A stretch of 64,000 bases of DNA from Bacteroidaceae bacterium. GTDB lineage: Bacteria > Bacteroidota > Bacteroidia > Bacteroidales > Bacteroidaceae. How positions within the stretch are numbered: position 1 is the first letter of the stretch; the number at the start of each line of letters is the position of its first letter. The stretch is taken from the NCBI GenBank assembly GCA_900771425.1, contig CAAGNV010000060.1:10604-74603 (forward strand), read 5' to 3'. Under the pieces are notes generated by a model. It was not told the DNA's origin. It searched no databases and saw only the letters and a program-made list of their open reading frames with translations. The position numbers were made by a program, and so were the translations under genes. Positions 9,280-16,882 of the stretch are shown here, piece after piece.

Positions 9280-9393
9280 CGAAATATTATTGAAACTGAG
9301 CATTTAATTACAGAAAAATACCTGATGAAGATGCATTTCTGCGACTGGCACTCACTGATTGCGTACCTGATATTACGCCTGCGACTTCAACGG

Positions 9394-10407
9394 CTAAAAT
9401 TCCTTGATATCACCGAAATCCTTCCACACCGGAGCCGACCGATACAACGCCGACGTGCCTTTTGGTACATAAAGCGTACAGGTGCCCGTCGTCGTATCGA
9501 GGAACACGTCAGCAGAAATCGGCAGCGGAATAGCCCAACCGACCTTGACGCTGGCAAGGTCCGTGCAGTAAGAAAACGCAAGTCGGCCGATGCTGGTCAC
9601 CGACTTAGGCAGGGTGACGTCCTTGAGACCAGAGCAATAGGCAAATGCCGACTCGCCGACACTGGCCGTCGACTTAGGCAGCGTTATGGCCGTGAGGCTA
9701 GAACAATCCTGAAATGCTGATTCACCGATGGTTGTCACTGAGTTTGACCACTTGATTCGGACAAGGTCGACACAACCGGCAAATGCCCAACTGCCGATGC
9801 CCGTCACCGACTTCGGCAGGGTGATGTCGGTCAGTCGCTTGCAGCCAATAAATGCCCCATCGCCGATGGCAGTCACCGACTTCGGCAACACTGTGGCGCG
9901 GCATCCAGCAACTATCGTGTTGGTAGCGGTTTCGATGATGGCGTTGCAGCCGTTGCGGCTGTCATATTTCTTGTTTCCTGGCTCTACTGCAATGCTTGTC
10001 ATGGCTGAACAACCGCCGAACACGTTGCCGCCAATCATCATCACAGACTTTGGAACGACGAAGCCCGTCAGGCACGAGCAAAACTTGAATGCCCTGTCGC
10101 CAATACTGGTCACAGTGCCTGGAATCGTGATACTTGTGAGTTCGGTACATTCGTTGAATGTCCCTTCATCTATGCTCGTCATGTCTGTGTCAAATCGGAT
10201 TACACCCTTGTCCTCGCTGAATGTGTGGGCAATGATTTCAGCGTCGAACCCATCGGCATGAAGTCCGGGGAACGACTCATCGTCAGCCACCGTCAACCGT
10301 TCACTTGCAACGTACCAGATCTCATTGTCCGGAACCACTTGTGCCCGCATTGCCATGCCAATCATGCTGAGCACGACGAACAGAACCGTTTGTTTCATTT
10401 GTGCCAT
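9394..10407 (-). CDS. BspA-type leucine-rich repeat surface protein
   Basis: This 337-residue secreted protein consists mostly of BspA/LRR_5 repeats with the pattern LPKSVTSIGxxAFxxCxxL, about nine copies from residue 75 to 310. A signal peptide covers about the first 22 residues (KQTVLFVVLSMIGMAMRAQ); a start at 10398 (MKQTV) is an equal alternative. The end, YVPKGTSALYRSAPVWKDF, is the common cap of this family. Such proteins act in adhesion or binding, but no ligand can be read from the sequence. No type IX sorting tail was seen. Confidence 0.88.
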   Translation of the reverse strand: MAQMKQTVLFVVLSMIGMAMRAQVVPDNEIWYVASERLTVADDESFPGLHADGFDAEIIAHTFSEDKGVIRFDTDMTSIDEGTFNECTELTSITIPGTVTSIGDRAFKFCSCLTGFVVPKSVMMIGGNVFGGCSAMTSIAVEPGNKKYDSRNGCNAIIETATNTIVAGCRATVLPKSVTAIGDGAFIGCKRLTDITLPKSVTGIGSWAFAGCVDLVRIKWSNSVTTIGESAFQDCSSLTAITLPKSTASVGESAFAYCSGLKDVTLPKSVTSIGRLAFSYCTDLASVKVGWAIPLPISADVFLDTTTGTCTLYVPKGTSALYRSAPVWKDFGDIKEF

Positions 10408-10617
10408 ATTTATAGTTTTGCTTGAATTACCATATTAAAATATTACTTTACACGTTTATACCTGTTTTGCAGCACATGCAATTTCCATGTATTTAGCAGA
10501 AAACCCCATCGGCTCGTCAGTTCATGGTAAGCAATAAAGCAAGTGACATCAATACTCTTGTCATGCAACAGATCCTTTCGTTTTTGCTTTGTCACTATCG
10601 AGTGCTGCAAAGATACA

Positions 10618-10646
10618 TCATTTTTCTGATACACAAGGGGAGATGA
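10618..10646 (-). promoter_or_regulatory. Promoter of the leucine-rich repeat gene
   Basis: On the minus strand TTG (10644-10646) and TATCTTTG (10618-10625) are 18 bp apart, close to the Bacteroidetes consensus TTTG-N19-TAnnTTTG. The implied 5' leader is about 200 nt and contains no convincing gene. Confidence 0.6.
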
Positions 10647-10844
10647 CTGCTTTTTTTGTAAATTCTTAACAATCAGTGATGCTTTTTGCACAAATATTGT
10701 TGGCCATTGGTGTAATAAATTGAAGATTTGGGTGGTAGATGGCTTAGATGAATGTGGAGGACGGTAGACGCCTGTCGTGACAGGATGGCGTTGAATATCG
10801 AATTAATATTTCTTGACTTTTTCATTCACCATATTGCAAAGCAC
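10647..10844. other. Non-coding spacer
   Basis: This stretch lies between the promoter of the leucine-rich repeat gene and the rplS terminator. I see no gene, repeat array or convincing RNA in it. It is T- and G-rich on the plus strand. Confidence 0.5.
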
Positions 10845-10870
10845 AAAAAAGCCTCCACGATGGGAGGCTT
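10845..10870 (-). terminator. rplS terminator
   Basis: On the minus strand AAGCCTCC and GGAGGCTT form a stem around a 5-nt loop, followed by a run of six T. It lies 24 bp after the rplS stop codon. Confidence 0.9.
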
Positions 10871-10893
10871 GTGTTTGCTGAGCACTGACGGGA

Positions 10894-11259
10894 TTATGCT
10901 TCTTCGCTCTTGCGAACGAGCTTTTCCTTGATACGTGCCTTCTTACCAGTGAGGTTACGGAGGTAGTAGAGCTTAGAGCGACGTACCTTACCGACCTTGT
11001 TGATGGTGATGCTGTCAATGTTTGGTGACTCGATAGGGAAGATACGCTCAACACCTACTGTGCCTGACATCTTGCGCACTGTGAAACGCTTCTTCTGACC
11101 TTCGCCTGAAATCTTGATTACGACGCCACGATAGAGCTGGATACGCTCCTTTGAGCCTTCAATAATCTTGTAAGCTACTGTGATAGTGTCACCTGCCTTG
11201 AACTTAGGGAACTCTTTGCCTGTAGCAAATGCTTCTTCAGCAATCTTGATTAAATCCAT
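10894..11259 (-). CDS. rplS: 50S ribosomal protein L19
   Basis: L19 sits at the interface of the 30S and 50S subunits. The 121-residue protein has the family segments [46 protein letters not shown] and [13 protein letters not shown]. The C-terminal extension [10 protein letters not shown] is usual in Bacteroidetes. It is monocistronic, with its own promoter, a structured leader and a terminator. Confidence 0.98.
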   Translation of the reverse strand: MDLIKIAEEAFATGKEFPKFKAGDTITVAYKIIEGSKERIQLYRGVVIKISGEGQKKRFTVRKMSGTVGVERIFPIESPNIDSITINKVGKVRRSKLYYLRNLTGKKARIKEKLVRKSEEA

Positions 11260-11295
11260 TTCGTTTAATTCTTTTTTTCGTTTAACAATTGTTCC

Positions 11296-11339
11296 AACGA
11301 AGCATTCTGTAGTTACACTTCCTACACAGCGGCTTCGCT
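11296..11339 (-). promoter_or_regulatory. Candidate structured leader of rplS mRNA
   Basis: In the 5' leader of rplS an outer stem AGCGAAGC (11332-11339) can pair with GCTTCGTT (11296-11303). An inner stem pairs CTGTGTAG (11322-11329) with CTACAG (11307-11312). The position between promoter and start codon fits autoregulation of a ribosomal protein gene; that role is inferred. Confidence 0.45.
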
Positions 11340-11349
11340 AAAGCAGGTG

Positions 11350-11379
11350 CAAAGGTAAGAAATAATTGATAATTGACAA
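11350..11379 (-). promoter_or_regulatory. rplS promoter
   Basis: On the minus strand TTG (11377-11379) is followed after exactly 19 bp by TACCTTTG (11350-11357), a close match to the Bacteroidetes promoter consensus. It implies a leader of about 85 nt. Confidence 0.75.
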
Positions 11380-11398
11380 TTGATAATTGATAATTATT
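11361..11398. repeat. AT-rich microsatellite TTGATAATTGACAA type
   Basis: The plus strand repeats AATTGATAATTGACAATTGA in a ~7-bp rhythm. It overlaps the upstream half of the rplS promoter, so copy number could alter the -33 region. Confidence 0.7.
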
Positions 11399-11463
11399 TG
11401 GGAAATAAGTGTGTTTTTGTGCCTTTTATCATTGATTTTGCCTTTTGAGTATAGTTTTTTTCG

Positions 11464-11471
11464 TAACTTTG
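11464..11471 (+). promoter_or_regulatory. -7 box of holB
   Basis: TAACTTTG matches TAnnTTTG and lies 26 bp before the holB ATG. TTTTG at 11443-11447 could serve as the -33 box with slightly short spacing. Confidence 0.6.
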
Positions 11472-11497
11472 CACCAATCAATACGACAAATACGACC

Positions 11498-12601
11498 ATG
11501 ACTTTTAACGACATAATAGGACAGGACGAGGTGAAAGGACGACTGACGGCCGAACTGAATCTCGGAAGATTGCCGCACGCACTGCTTCTGTACGGTCCCG
11601 AGGGCAACGGAGCACTGGCGCTGGCGCTGGCCGTGGCGCGCCAACTGCTTGGGCAGCGCGGGACGGTTCAGACCATGATGGTTGACCAACTGCAGCACCC
11701 CGACCTTCACTTCTCGTTCCCTATATATAAAAAGGAGTCGGGCAAGCCGGCTACGTGCGACCAGTTCCTGAAGCAATGGCGCGAACTGCTCATGCAGTCG
11801 CCCTACTTCGGTCACAGTGAATGGATGGATGCCATCGGTGCCGAGAATCAGCAGCTGATGATATACGAGGGCGAGAGCGACAGCCTCATGTCGAAACTCA
11901 CGCTACGCGCCAATCAAGGTGGCCACAAGGTGGTCATCGTATGGATGCCGGAGAAGATGAACACCACATGTGCCAACAAGATACTGAAACTGCTTGAGGA
12001 ACCACCTTCGCAGACTGTGTTCCTCATGGTCAGCGAGCACCCGGAGAAGTTGCTCACCACCATACGCAGCCGTTGCCAGGCCATCAGCGTACCGCCGTTG
12101 CAGCCTGCCGACATCGAGCAATACCTCGTCGACCGATGCTCGGTCGATGCCACGCTGGCACATCAGATAGCACGCACGTCGGACGGCAACATCTGTGCGG
12201 CACTCCGACAGATTACCGACGACACCGAGAACGACCAGTTCTTCGACCTCTTCGTCAGCCTCATGCGCCTCAGTTACATGCGCAAGGTCAAGGAGATGAA
12301 GCAGTGGAGCGAGCAAGTGGCTGCCCTCGGGCGTGAACGGCAGAAGCGGCTGCTGGCATATTGTCAGCGCATGATACGCGAGAACTTCATCTACAACTTC
12401 CACTCGCCTGAACTCAACTACATGGCGGAGAAGGAATCCGACTTTGCCGTTAAGTTCGCACCATTCATCAACGAACGCAATGTCGTCGGCATCATGGAGG
12501 AACTCAACCTCGCACAACGTGACATCGAACAGAACGGCAGTGCCAAAATCGTGTTCTTCGACTTTGCACTGAAGATGATAGTGCTCATAAAGAACAGATA
12601 G
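11498..12601 (+). CDS. holB: DNA polymerase III clamp-loader subunit delta prime
   Basis: Delta prime is the non-hydrolysing AAA+ subunit of the clamp loader. I chose the ATG at 11498 (MTFNDIIGQDEVKGRL), just after the promoter; the longer frame would run through the promoter. The protein is 367 residues. The P-loop is degenerate (LLYGPEGNGALA, no Lys), as expected for delta prime, while KILKLLEEPP and the SRC motif (TIRSRCQ) are intact. A CysX zinc motif is not obvious, which separates it from DnaX. The next gene starts 39 bp downstream. Confidence 0.9.
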   Translation: MTFNDIIGQDEVKGRLTAELNLGRLPHALLLYGPEGNGALALALAVARQLLGQRGTVQTMMVDQLQHPDLHFSFPIYKKESGKPATCDQFLKQWRELLMQSPYFGHSEWMDAIGAENQQLMIYEGESDSLMSKLTLRANQGGHKVVIVWMPEKMNTTCANKILKLLEEPPSQTVFLMVSEHPEKLLTTIRSRCQAISVPPLQPADIEQYLVDRCSVDATLAHQIARTSDGNICAALRQITDDTENDQFFDLFVSLMRLSYMRKVKEMKQWSEQVAALGRERQKRLLAYCQRMIRENFIYNFHSPELNYMAEKESDFAVKFAPFINERNVVGIMEELNLAQRDIEQNGSAKIVFFDFALKMIVLIKNR

Positions 12602-12640
12602 ACAAACTAGCCATAACATAACACACAATACCACCGAATA

Positions 12641-15364
12641 ATGCATAAGTCACTATATCTGACTATCATATCCACACTCTTCTGCCTTCAGACCATTCAG
12701 GCAGTTCCATCACCGCAGGACAACACTCCAACGGACGGCATCCAGAGCCTCAACAAGGTAAAGGGAGTAATGAAGCGCGTAGTCGATTTCTACACACGCT
12801 ATTCTCAGGAGAAAGTATATCTGCACCTCGACAACACCGGGTACTTCCAGGGCGAGACCATCTGGTTTGCCGGATACGTCTATGACGTAGGCACCAACCA
12901 CCAGATGTCGAAGAGCCGTGTGCTGTACGTCGAGCTCGTCAACCCGAGCGGCGACGTCATCAGCACCGACAAGTTCAACATACTCAACGGCCGTACCCAT
13001 GGGCAAGTACACCTCGACAGCCTCATCACCACGGGTTTCTACGAAATCCGGGCATACACCCGATACATGCGCAACTGGGACGACGCATGCGTATTCTCGC
13101 GTACCATACCGGTATTCAAGACACCTAAGCAGCCGGGCAAGTACGACAACCCGAGCATCGACCTGCAGAGTTACCGTCACCGTCTGCCGTCGAGCCGCAC
13201 GTCGATAGCCGACGAGGCACAGGCCGACGGAGTACATCAGGCAACAGTCAAGACAGGAAAGAAGAAGTCAACCATACACCTCTACCCCGAAGGCGGCAAC
13301 CTGGTCGAAGGGCTCCACAGCCGTATGGCGTACACCATCATAACCGACGGCGAAGAGACCTGCCGCGGCATCACCGACATAACGCCTACAGCCAGTTCAA
13401 CCACGACCACGGTGAAGGACGACGACGGCAACCAACTGACTGCCACGCTGCCAAAGATATACAAGGAGGGCTGTGTGCTCAGCGTCAACAACGACGACGA
13501 CCGCATGATGCGCCTCACCATTCAGACCACCGACTCACTGCGCGGCAAGGTATTGGCATACGCACTGCTGAACGAAGGTCAGTTCGAGATGTGCGATACC
13601 TTCACAGCCACAGCACGCTTCGAGAAGGAGTTCGACCGACGCACGCTCAACGGCGGAGTCAGTCAAGCCGTAGTGTTCGACCCCGACGGCCGTATGCTGT
13701 GCGACCGACTGTTCTTCATCTACCCTCACGACGAGATGGAAAGCATTGCCGTAACCACGCCGACCACCACGCTATCGCCATGCAGCAAAGTAACGTTCGA
13801 CCTGCAGACGGTACCAAACAGCAAGTTGTCGTTCTCAGCCATCGATGCTGGTTCGTGTCTGAACGGAAAGTACGGCAACATAGCCACTTACATGCTGCTC
13901 GGCAGCGAAGTCAAGGGCTACATAGCCAATCCTGAATACTACTTCGAAGCTGACGACCAGACTCACCGCCAGGTGGCCGACCTGCTGATGATGGTTCAGG
14001 GATGGCGCCGATACGAATGGGACGACATGGCAGCCCCATCACCACGGATACTGACCGAGATGCTCGAGGACGGGCTCTACCTGAAAGGACAACTCAAGAC
14101 CAAGGGACGCAAGCGCGACGTGGTCGACGTTGACCTCAAGGCATTCCTCTTCAACAAGCAAGGCAGCAGTGCCACCGGTGCTACACAGACCGACGAGGGC
14201 GGCAAGTTCCTCTTCTCAATGCCTGACATCGAGAACGACTGGAACCTGCAGATACAGACCAAGGTAGATGAGAAGCGCACCAATTTCTGGGTAACCATCG
14301 ACCGACACTTCGAACCAGCAGCACGATTCCTCAGCCCTGACGAGACCAAGTTGCAGGTACGCACCGGCAAGTGGAGCGACGACAAATACGGCATGCACAG
14401 TTACTTCGGCAAGAAAATCAAGTTCGACGAGAAGACCGAGAAGGCATTCGAGGGATTCCGCAACGGGTCAGTAGTCCTGCCTACCGTAACCATCAAGCGC
14501 ACCCGACGCATACTCGGCGACGTCAACCACAACACATGGTACGACGAAGGCTATGCAACGAAATACTCCAACATCTTCTACAACTGCGACAATGCCTCCG
14601 ATGCCATTGCCGACCGCGGCGAGGTATTGCCGACCATATACGAGTGGCTCGGCACGGTCAACGAGTTCTTCCGCTATTCAGAGCCTATCGACCCGTACTA
14701 TCCAAGCATGGGCGGTGGCGGCATCGATGAAGGCAAGGGCGAGTCAAACTTCTACTTCACCAACACCGAGTACAGTCCTAACCTCTACAAAGACGGTTTC
14801 GGCTACAAGAACCGTCCTATCGTATGGATCGTTGACAACAAGTTCGGCGGCGTCACCAACGCCCCGACAGCCAAACTCATCGAGGACGAAATGCGCAACA
14901 GTCAAGAGAAAGACAACAAAAACGACAAGAAAGTGCACTACATGAACTGGCTCGTACTGGAGCCAACCATAGCACCGCTGCTGCTCTACCTCGACGACGT
15001 GAAGTCAATCTATATATCCGAAGACGAGCGGGCATACTACAAGTACATCTTGGCCGATGCCATACCCTCAGGTGCTGTCACCATATTCATCTACACTCAC
15101 CCGATCGAATCGACAGCATCAAACAAAGGACTGCGCAAGACCCACTTCCAGGGATTCACGCCACGCGAGACATTCCAGATGGAGGACTACTCCATCCTGC
15201 CTCCGATGGAGGACTTCCGCCGTACACTCTACTGGGCACCAAACGTGAAGACCGACGACAAGGGGCATGCCACCATTGAGTTCTGGAACAACTCAGCATG
15301 TCATGAGATGTACATATCAGTCGAAGGCATCGGTCAGGACGGCAAACTGCTCGTCGGCGAATAG
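12641..15364 (+). CDS. Large secreted protein with MG2-like N-terminal region, function unknown
   Basis: The 907-residue protein begins with a signal peptide ending near residue 22. Residues about 50-140 (YFQGETIWFAGYVYDV, ILNGRTHGQVHLDS, FYEIRAYTRYMRNW) resemble the macroglobulin MG2 domain found in many large Bacteroidetes envelope proteins. A carboxypeptidase-regulatory-like beta segment may follow near residues 485-550 (LKGQLKTKGRKRDVVDVDL). The C-terminal third has no recognised motif. Proteins of this kind are often annotated as TonB-linked or hypothetical, but no beta-barrel or clear plug is seen. It probably shares the holB transcript. Confidence 0.7.
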   Translation: MHKSLYLTIISTLFCLQTIQAVPSPQDNTPTDGIQSLNKVKGVMKRVVDFYTRYSQEKVYLHLDNTGYFQGETIWFAGYVYDVGTNHQMSKSRVLYVELVNPSGDVISTDKFNILNGRTHGQVHLDSLITTGFYEIRAYTRYMRNWDDACVFSRTIPVFKTPKQPGKYDNPSIDLQSYRHRLPSSRTSIADEAQADGVHQATVKTGKKKSTIHLYPEGGNLVEGLHSRMAYTIITDGEETCRGITDITPTASSTTTTVKDDDGNQLTATLPKIYKEGCVLSVNNDDDRMMRLTIQTTDSLRGKVLAYALLNEGQFEMCDTFTATARFEKEFDRRTLNGGVSQAVVFDPDGRMLCDRLFFIYPHDEMESIAVTTPTTTLSPCSKVTFDLQTVPNSKLSFSAIDAGSCLNGKYGNIATYMLLGSEVKGYIANPEYYFEADDQTHRQVADLLMMVQGWRRYEWDDMAAPSPRILTEMLEDGLYLKGQLKTKGRKRDVVDVDLKAFLFNKQGSSATGATQTDEGGKFLFSMPDIENDWNLQIQTKVDEKRTNFWVTIDRHFEPAARFLSPDETKLQVRTGKWSDDKYGMHSYFGKKIKFDEKTEKAFEGFRNGSVVLPTVTIKRTRRILGDVNHNTWYDEGYATKYSNIFYNCDNASDAIADRGEVLPTIYEWLGTVNEFFRYSEPIDPYYPSMGGGGIDEGKGESNFYFTNTEYSPNLYKDGFGYKNRPIVWIVDNKFGGVTNAPTAKLIEDEMRNSQEKDNKNDKKVHYMNWLVLEPTIAPLLLYLDDVKSIYISEDERAYYKYILADAIPSGAVTIFIYTHPIESTASNKGLRKTHFQGFTPRETFQMEDYSILPPMEDFRRTLYWAPNVKTDDKGHATIEFWNNSACHEMYISVEGIGQDGKLLVGE

Positions 15365-15470
15365 GTGACAGCAGCAATCCTGCCACGACAGCATACCCGG
15401 CAAGTCCAATCTCCAATTCCACTAAACGCCTCATCCATTACCTTACAGACATAGCATACAAAACTACCAC

Positions 15471-15544
15471 ACCGACGCAGTAGTTTACTACCACGTCGGT
15501 GCAGTACACTACAGCGACGGTGCAGATTACTGCATCGTCGCTGT
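15471..15544. repeat. Family B palindromic repeats next to the RAYT-like gene
   Basis: Two adjacent hairpins lie between the 907-residue gene and the 3' end of the transposase-like gene. The first has arms ACCGACG/CGTCGGT with an inner GTAG/CTAC stem (15471-15500). The second (15511-15544) has 15-bp arms with one G-T wobble and the loop ATTA. The sequence CACCGACGCAGTAGT recurs at 52069-52083. Palindromes of this kind beside such a gene resemble REP elements. Confidence 0.85.
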
Positions 15545-15577
15545 GGTAATAAGGTTACGGGGCATGAACCAGAATGC

Positions 15578-16750
15578 TTAACTATCTGCAATCATTTCCG
15601 CCATGGCATTCAGTTCAAGGCATTGAGCCCTCGTTATAGCCTTGTTCTCCATGTGAAACTCCCAAGGGCTAATCTGCAGGAGCAAGCCAGCAGAACAAGC
15701 ATCAAAACTCTCGCCGGTCGGTTTGTAAAGTTTAGGGAAGCCGTTCTCGCGCAACAGGATAATGCGGAAGCCACGGTTCATCGCCTCACGCAGCACCACC
15801 TTCTCCTTGGGCGAGATGGCTGCACTCACCAGCACGCCCCCACGCTCACCGCACGCCAGCCATTCCTCACGCAGGCGCAAGCACTCAGCGTCGGTATAGC
15901 GACGGTGGACAATGACCGCCACCTTGTCGGGAATGTCAAGCAAGAAGCGGTTGCCGACCAACTGGCAATCATGACCTGCGACCTTCATGCCGTGCAGCAC
16001 AACGAACAACTGTGGGTTCTGCCTCTTTACCAACAACCGCCGGGGGTTATCTCCGAGGTAAGCCTTCCAGTTTTCAAGTTGCCCATCATGCAGAAGAATC
16101 CTGTCGTTGTAGCCACTTTCAAAGAGGACAGGGCGCCTGACTTCGGGAAAAGCCGAAGGAACATTGGCTCTTCCTGCCTCCGCCATCAGTGCTTCATTGC
16201 TCCTTGCCACCATGCTGCTTTTCACCGTGTCCCTTGCCACCGCGCTGCCTGTCTCTGCGTTTCTTGCCTCAGTGCCCATTGTCTCAGTGCCCATTGCCAC
16301 TGTGCCCCTTGCCACTGTGCCCTCGGCTTTTCCCGAAGTTAACCTCCACCATGCCCGGCTGCACCCCGTCTTAAAGCCCCTCACTACTTGCCCCAAGTGC
16401 TTGCCTTGGGGCATATCCTCCCTTACCCTGACTATCATGTGTATGTGATCGGGCATGATACAGACTTTCCACACCTCCACCATCGGGTAGAAATGATTGA
16501 TTTTACGCACCTCGTCATTGAAGATGGCAGTGCCTAACTCCGAGAGTTCAATCCGAGGTGCGTCGGGAGAGCCAGGGGTTGCATCAGCCCTACCCTCCAA
16601 CTTACCAAGCAAAGGCACTCGGCCACCGACAACAAGCGTCAGCATATAGGTACCCTTCTTCTGATAGTCGTGCCACCGGCTTCGGCGCTGCATTGAGTGC
16701 TTTATTTCATGTGCTTCCATTCCGTTTGCTATTAATTCTTCACGGTTCAT
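15578..16750 (-). CDS. IS200-like Y1 transposase homologue (RAYT type) with extra C-terminal domain
   Basis: The N-terminal ~230 residues match the Y1/HUH single-strand transposases and the REP-associated tyrosine transposases. The HUH motif is MPDHIHMIV (His102, His104) and the catalytic tyrosine candidate is Tyr214 in ESGYNDRIL, followed by WKAYLGDNPRRLL, typical of RAYTs. Between His and Tyr lies a 66-residue low-complexity pentapeptide-repeat insert. Residues ~265-390 form an additional domain (GGVLVSAAISPKEK, DACSAGLLLQISPWE) recalling a Rossmann/SLOG-like fold. No insertion-sequence ends surround it, but palindromic repeats lie 34 bp from its 3' end. It is probably a domesticated, chromosomally fixed enzyme acting on REP-like hairpins. 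Confidence 0.82.
   Translation of the reverse strand: MNREELIANGMEAHEIKHSMQRRSRWHDYQKKGTYMLTLVVGGRVPLLGKLEGRADATPGSPDAPRIELSELGTAIFNDEVRKINHFYPMVEVWKVCIMPDHIHMIVRVREDMPQGKHLGQVVRGFKTGCSRAWWRLTSGKAEGTVARGTVAMGTETMGTEARNAETGSAVARDTVKSSMVARSNEALMAEAGRANVPSAFPEVRRPVLFESGYNDRILLHDGQLENWKAYLGDNPRRLLVKRQNPQLFVVLHGMKVAGHDCQLVGNRFLLDIPDKVAVIVHRRYTDAECLRLREEWLACGERGGVLVSAAISPKEKVVLREAMNRGFRIILLRENGFPKLYKPTGESFDACSAGLLLQISPWEFHMENKAITRAQCLELNAMAEMIADS
16141..16338. repeat. In-frame 198-bp pentapeptide-repeat insert bounded by 16-bp inverted repeats
   Basis: CTTCGGGAAAAGCCGA at 16141-16156 is the exact reverse complement of the right end at 16323-16338. Between them the DNA has a 15-bp rhythm (for example CAGTGCCCATTGCCA), which encodes five-residue units such as GTVAR, GTVAM, GTETM and GTEAR. 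The 198 bp equal 66 codons, so the frame of the RAYT-like gene is kept. Confidence 0.88.
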
Positions 16751-16797
16751 CGGTCGTTATTTATTTTCTTATATCGTACTCCTTATATATAAATAAT

Positions 16798-16828
16798 GTG
16801 CGGGCTTGCTTTCGCAGCGAGCCCGCAC
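16798..16828 (-). terminator. Terminator of the OmpA-family gene
   Basis: GTGCGGGCTTGCT and AGCGAGCCCGCAC form a 13-bp stem (one wobble) around TTCGC. On the minus strand it is followed by ATTATTTATATA, AT-rich but without a pure T run. Confidence 0.7.
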
Positions 16829-16882
16829 TCTGTTTGATTTGATTGGTTAATTAATATCTGATTAGTTTTTGAAGAAGCGCGT

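Noticed and set aside
10443..10691. 82-codon open frame upstream of the leucine-rich repeat gene
   Set aside because: It overlaps the promoter of that gene and has no protein-like composition or motif.
15578..16750. Complete IS200/IS605 insertion sequence
   Set aside because: No tnpB/accessory gene or matching element ends were seen; the palindromes look like REP units rather than element ends.
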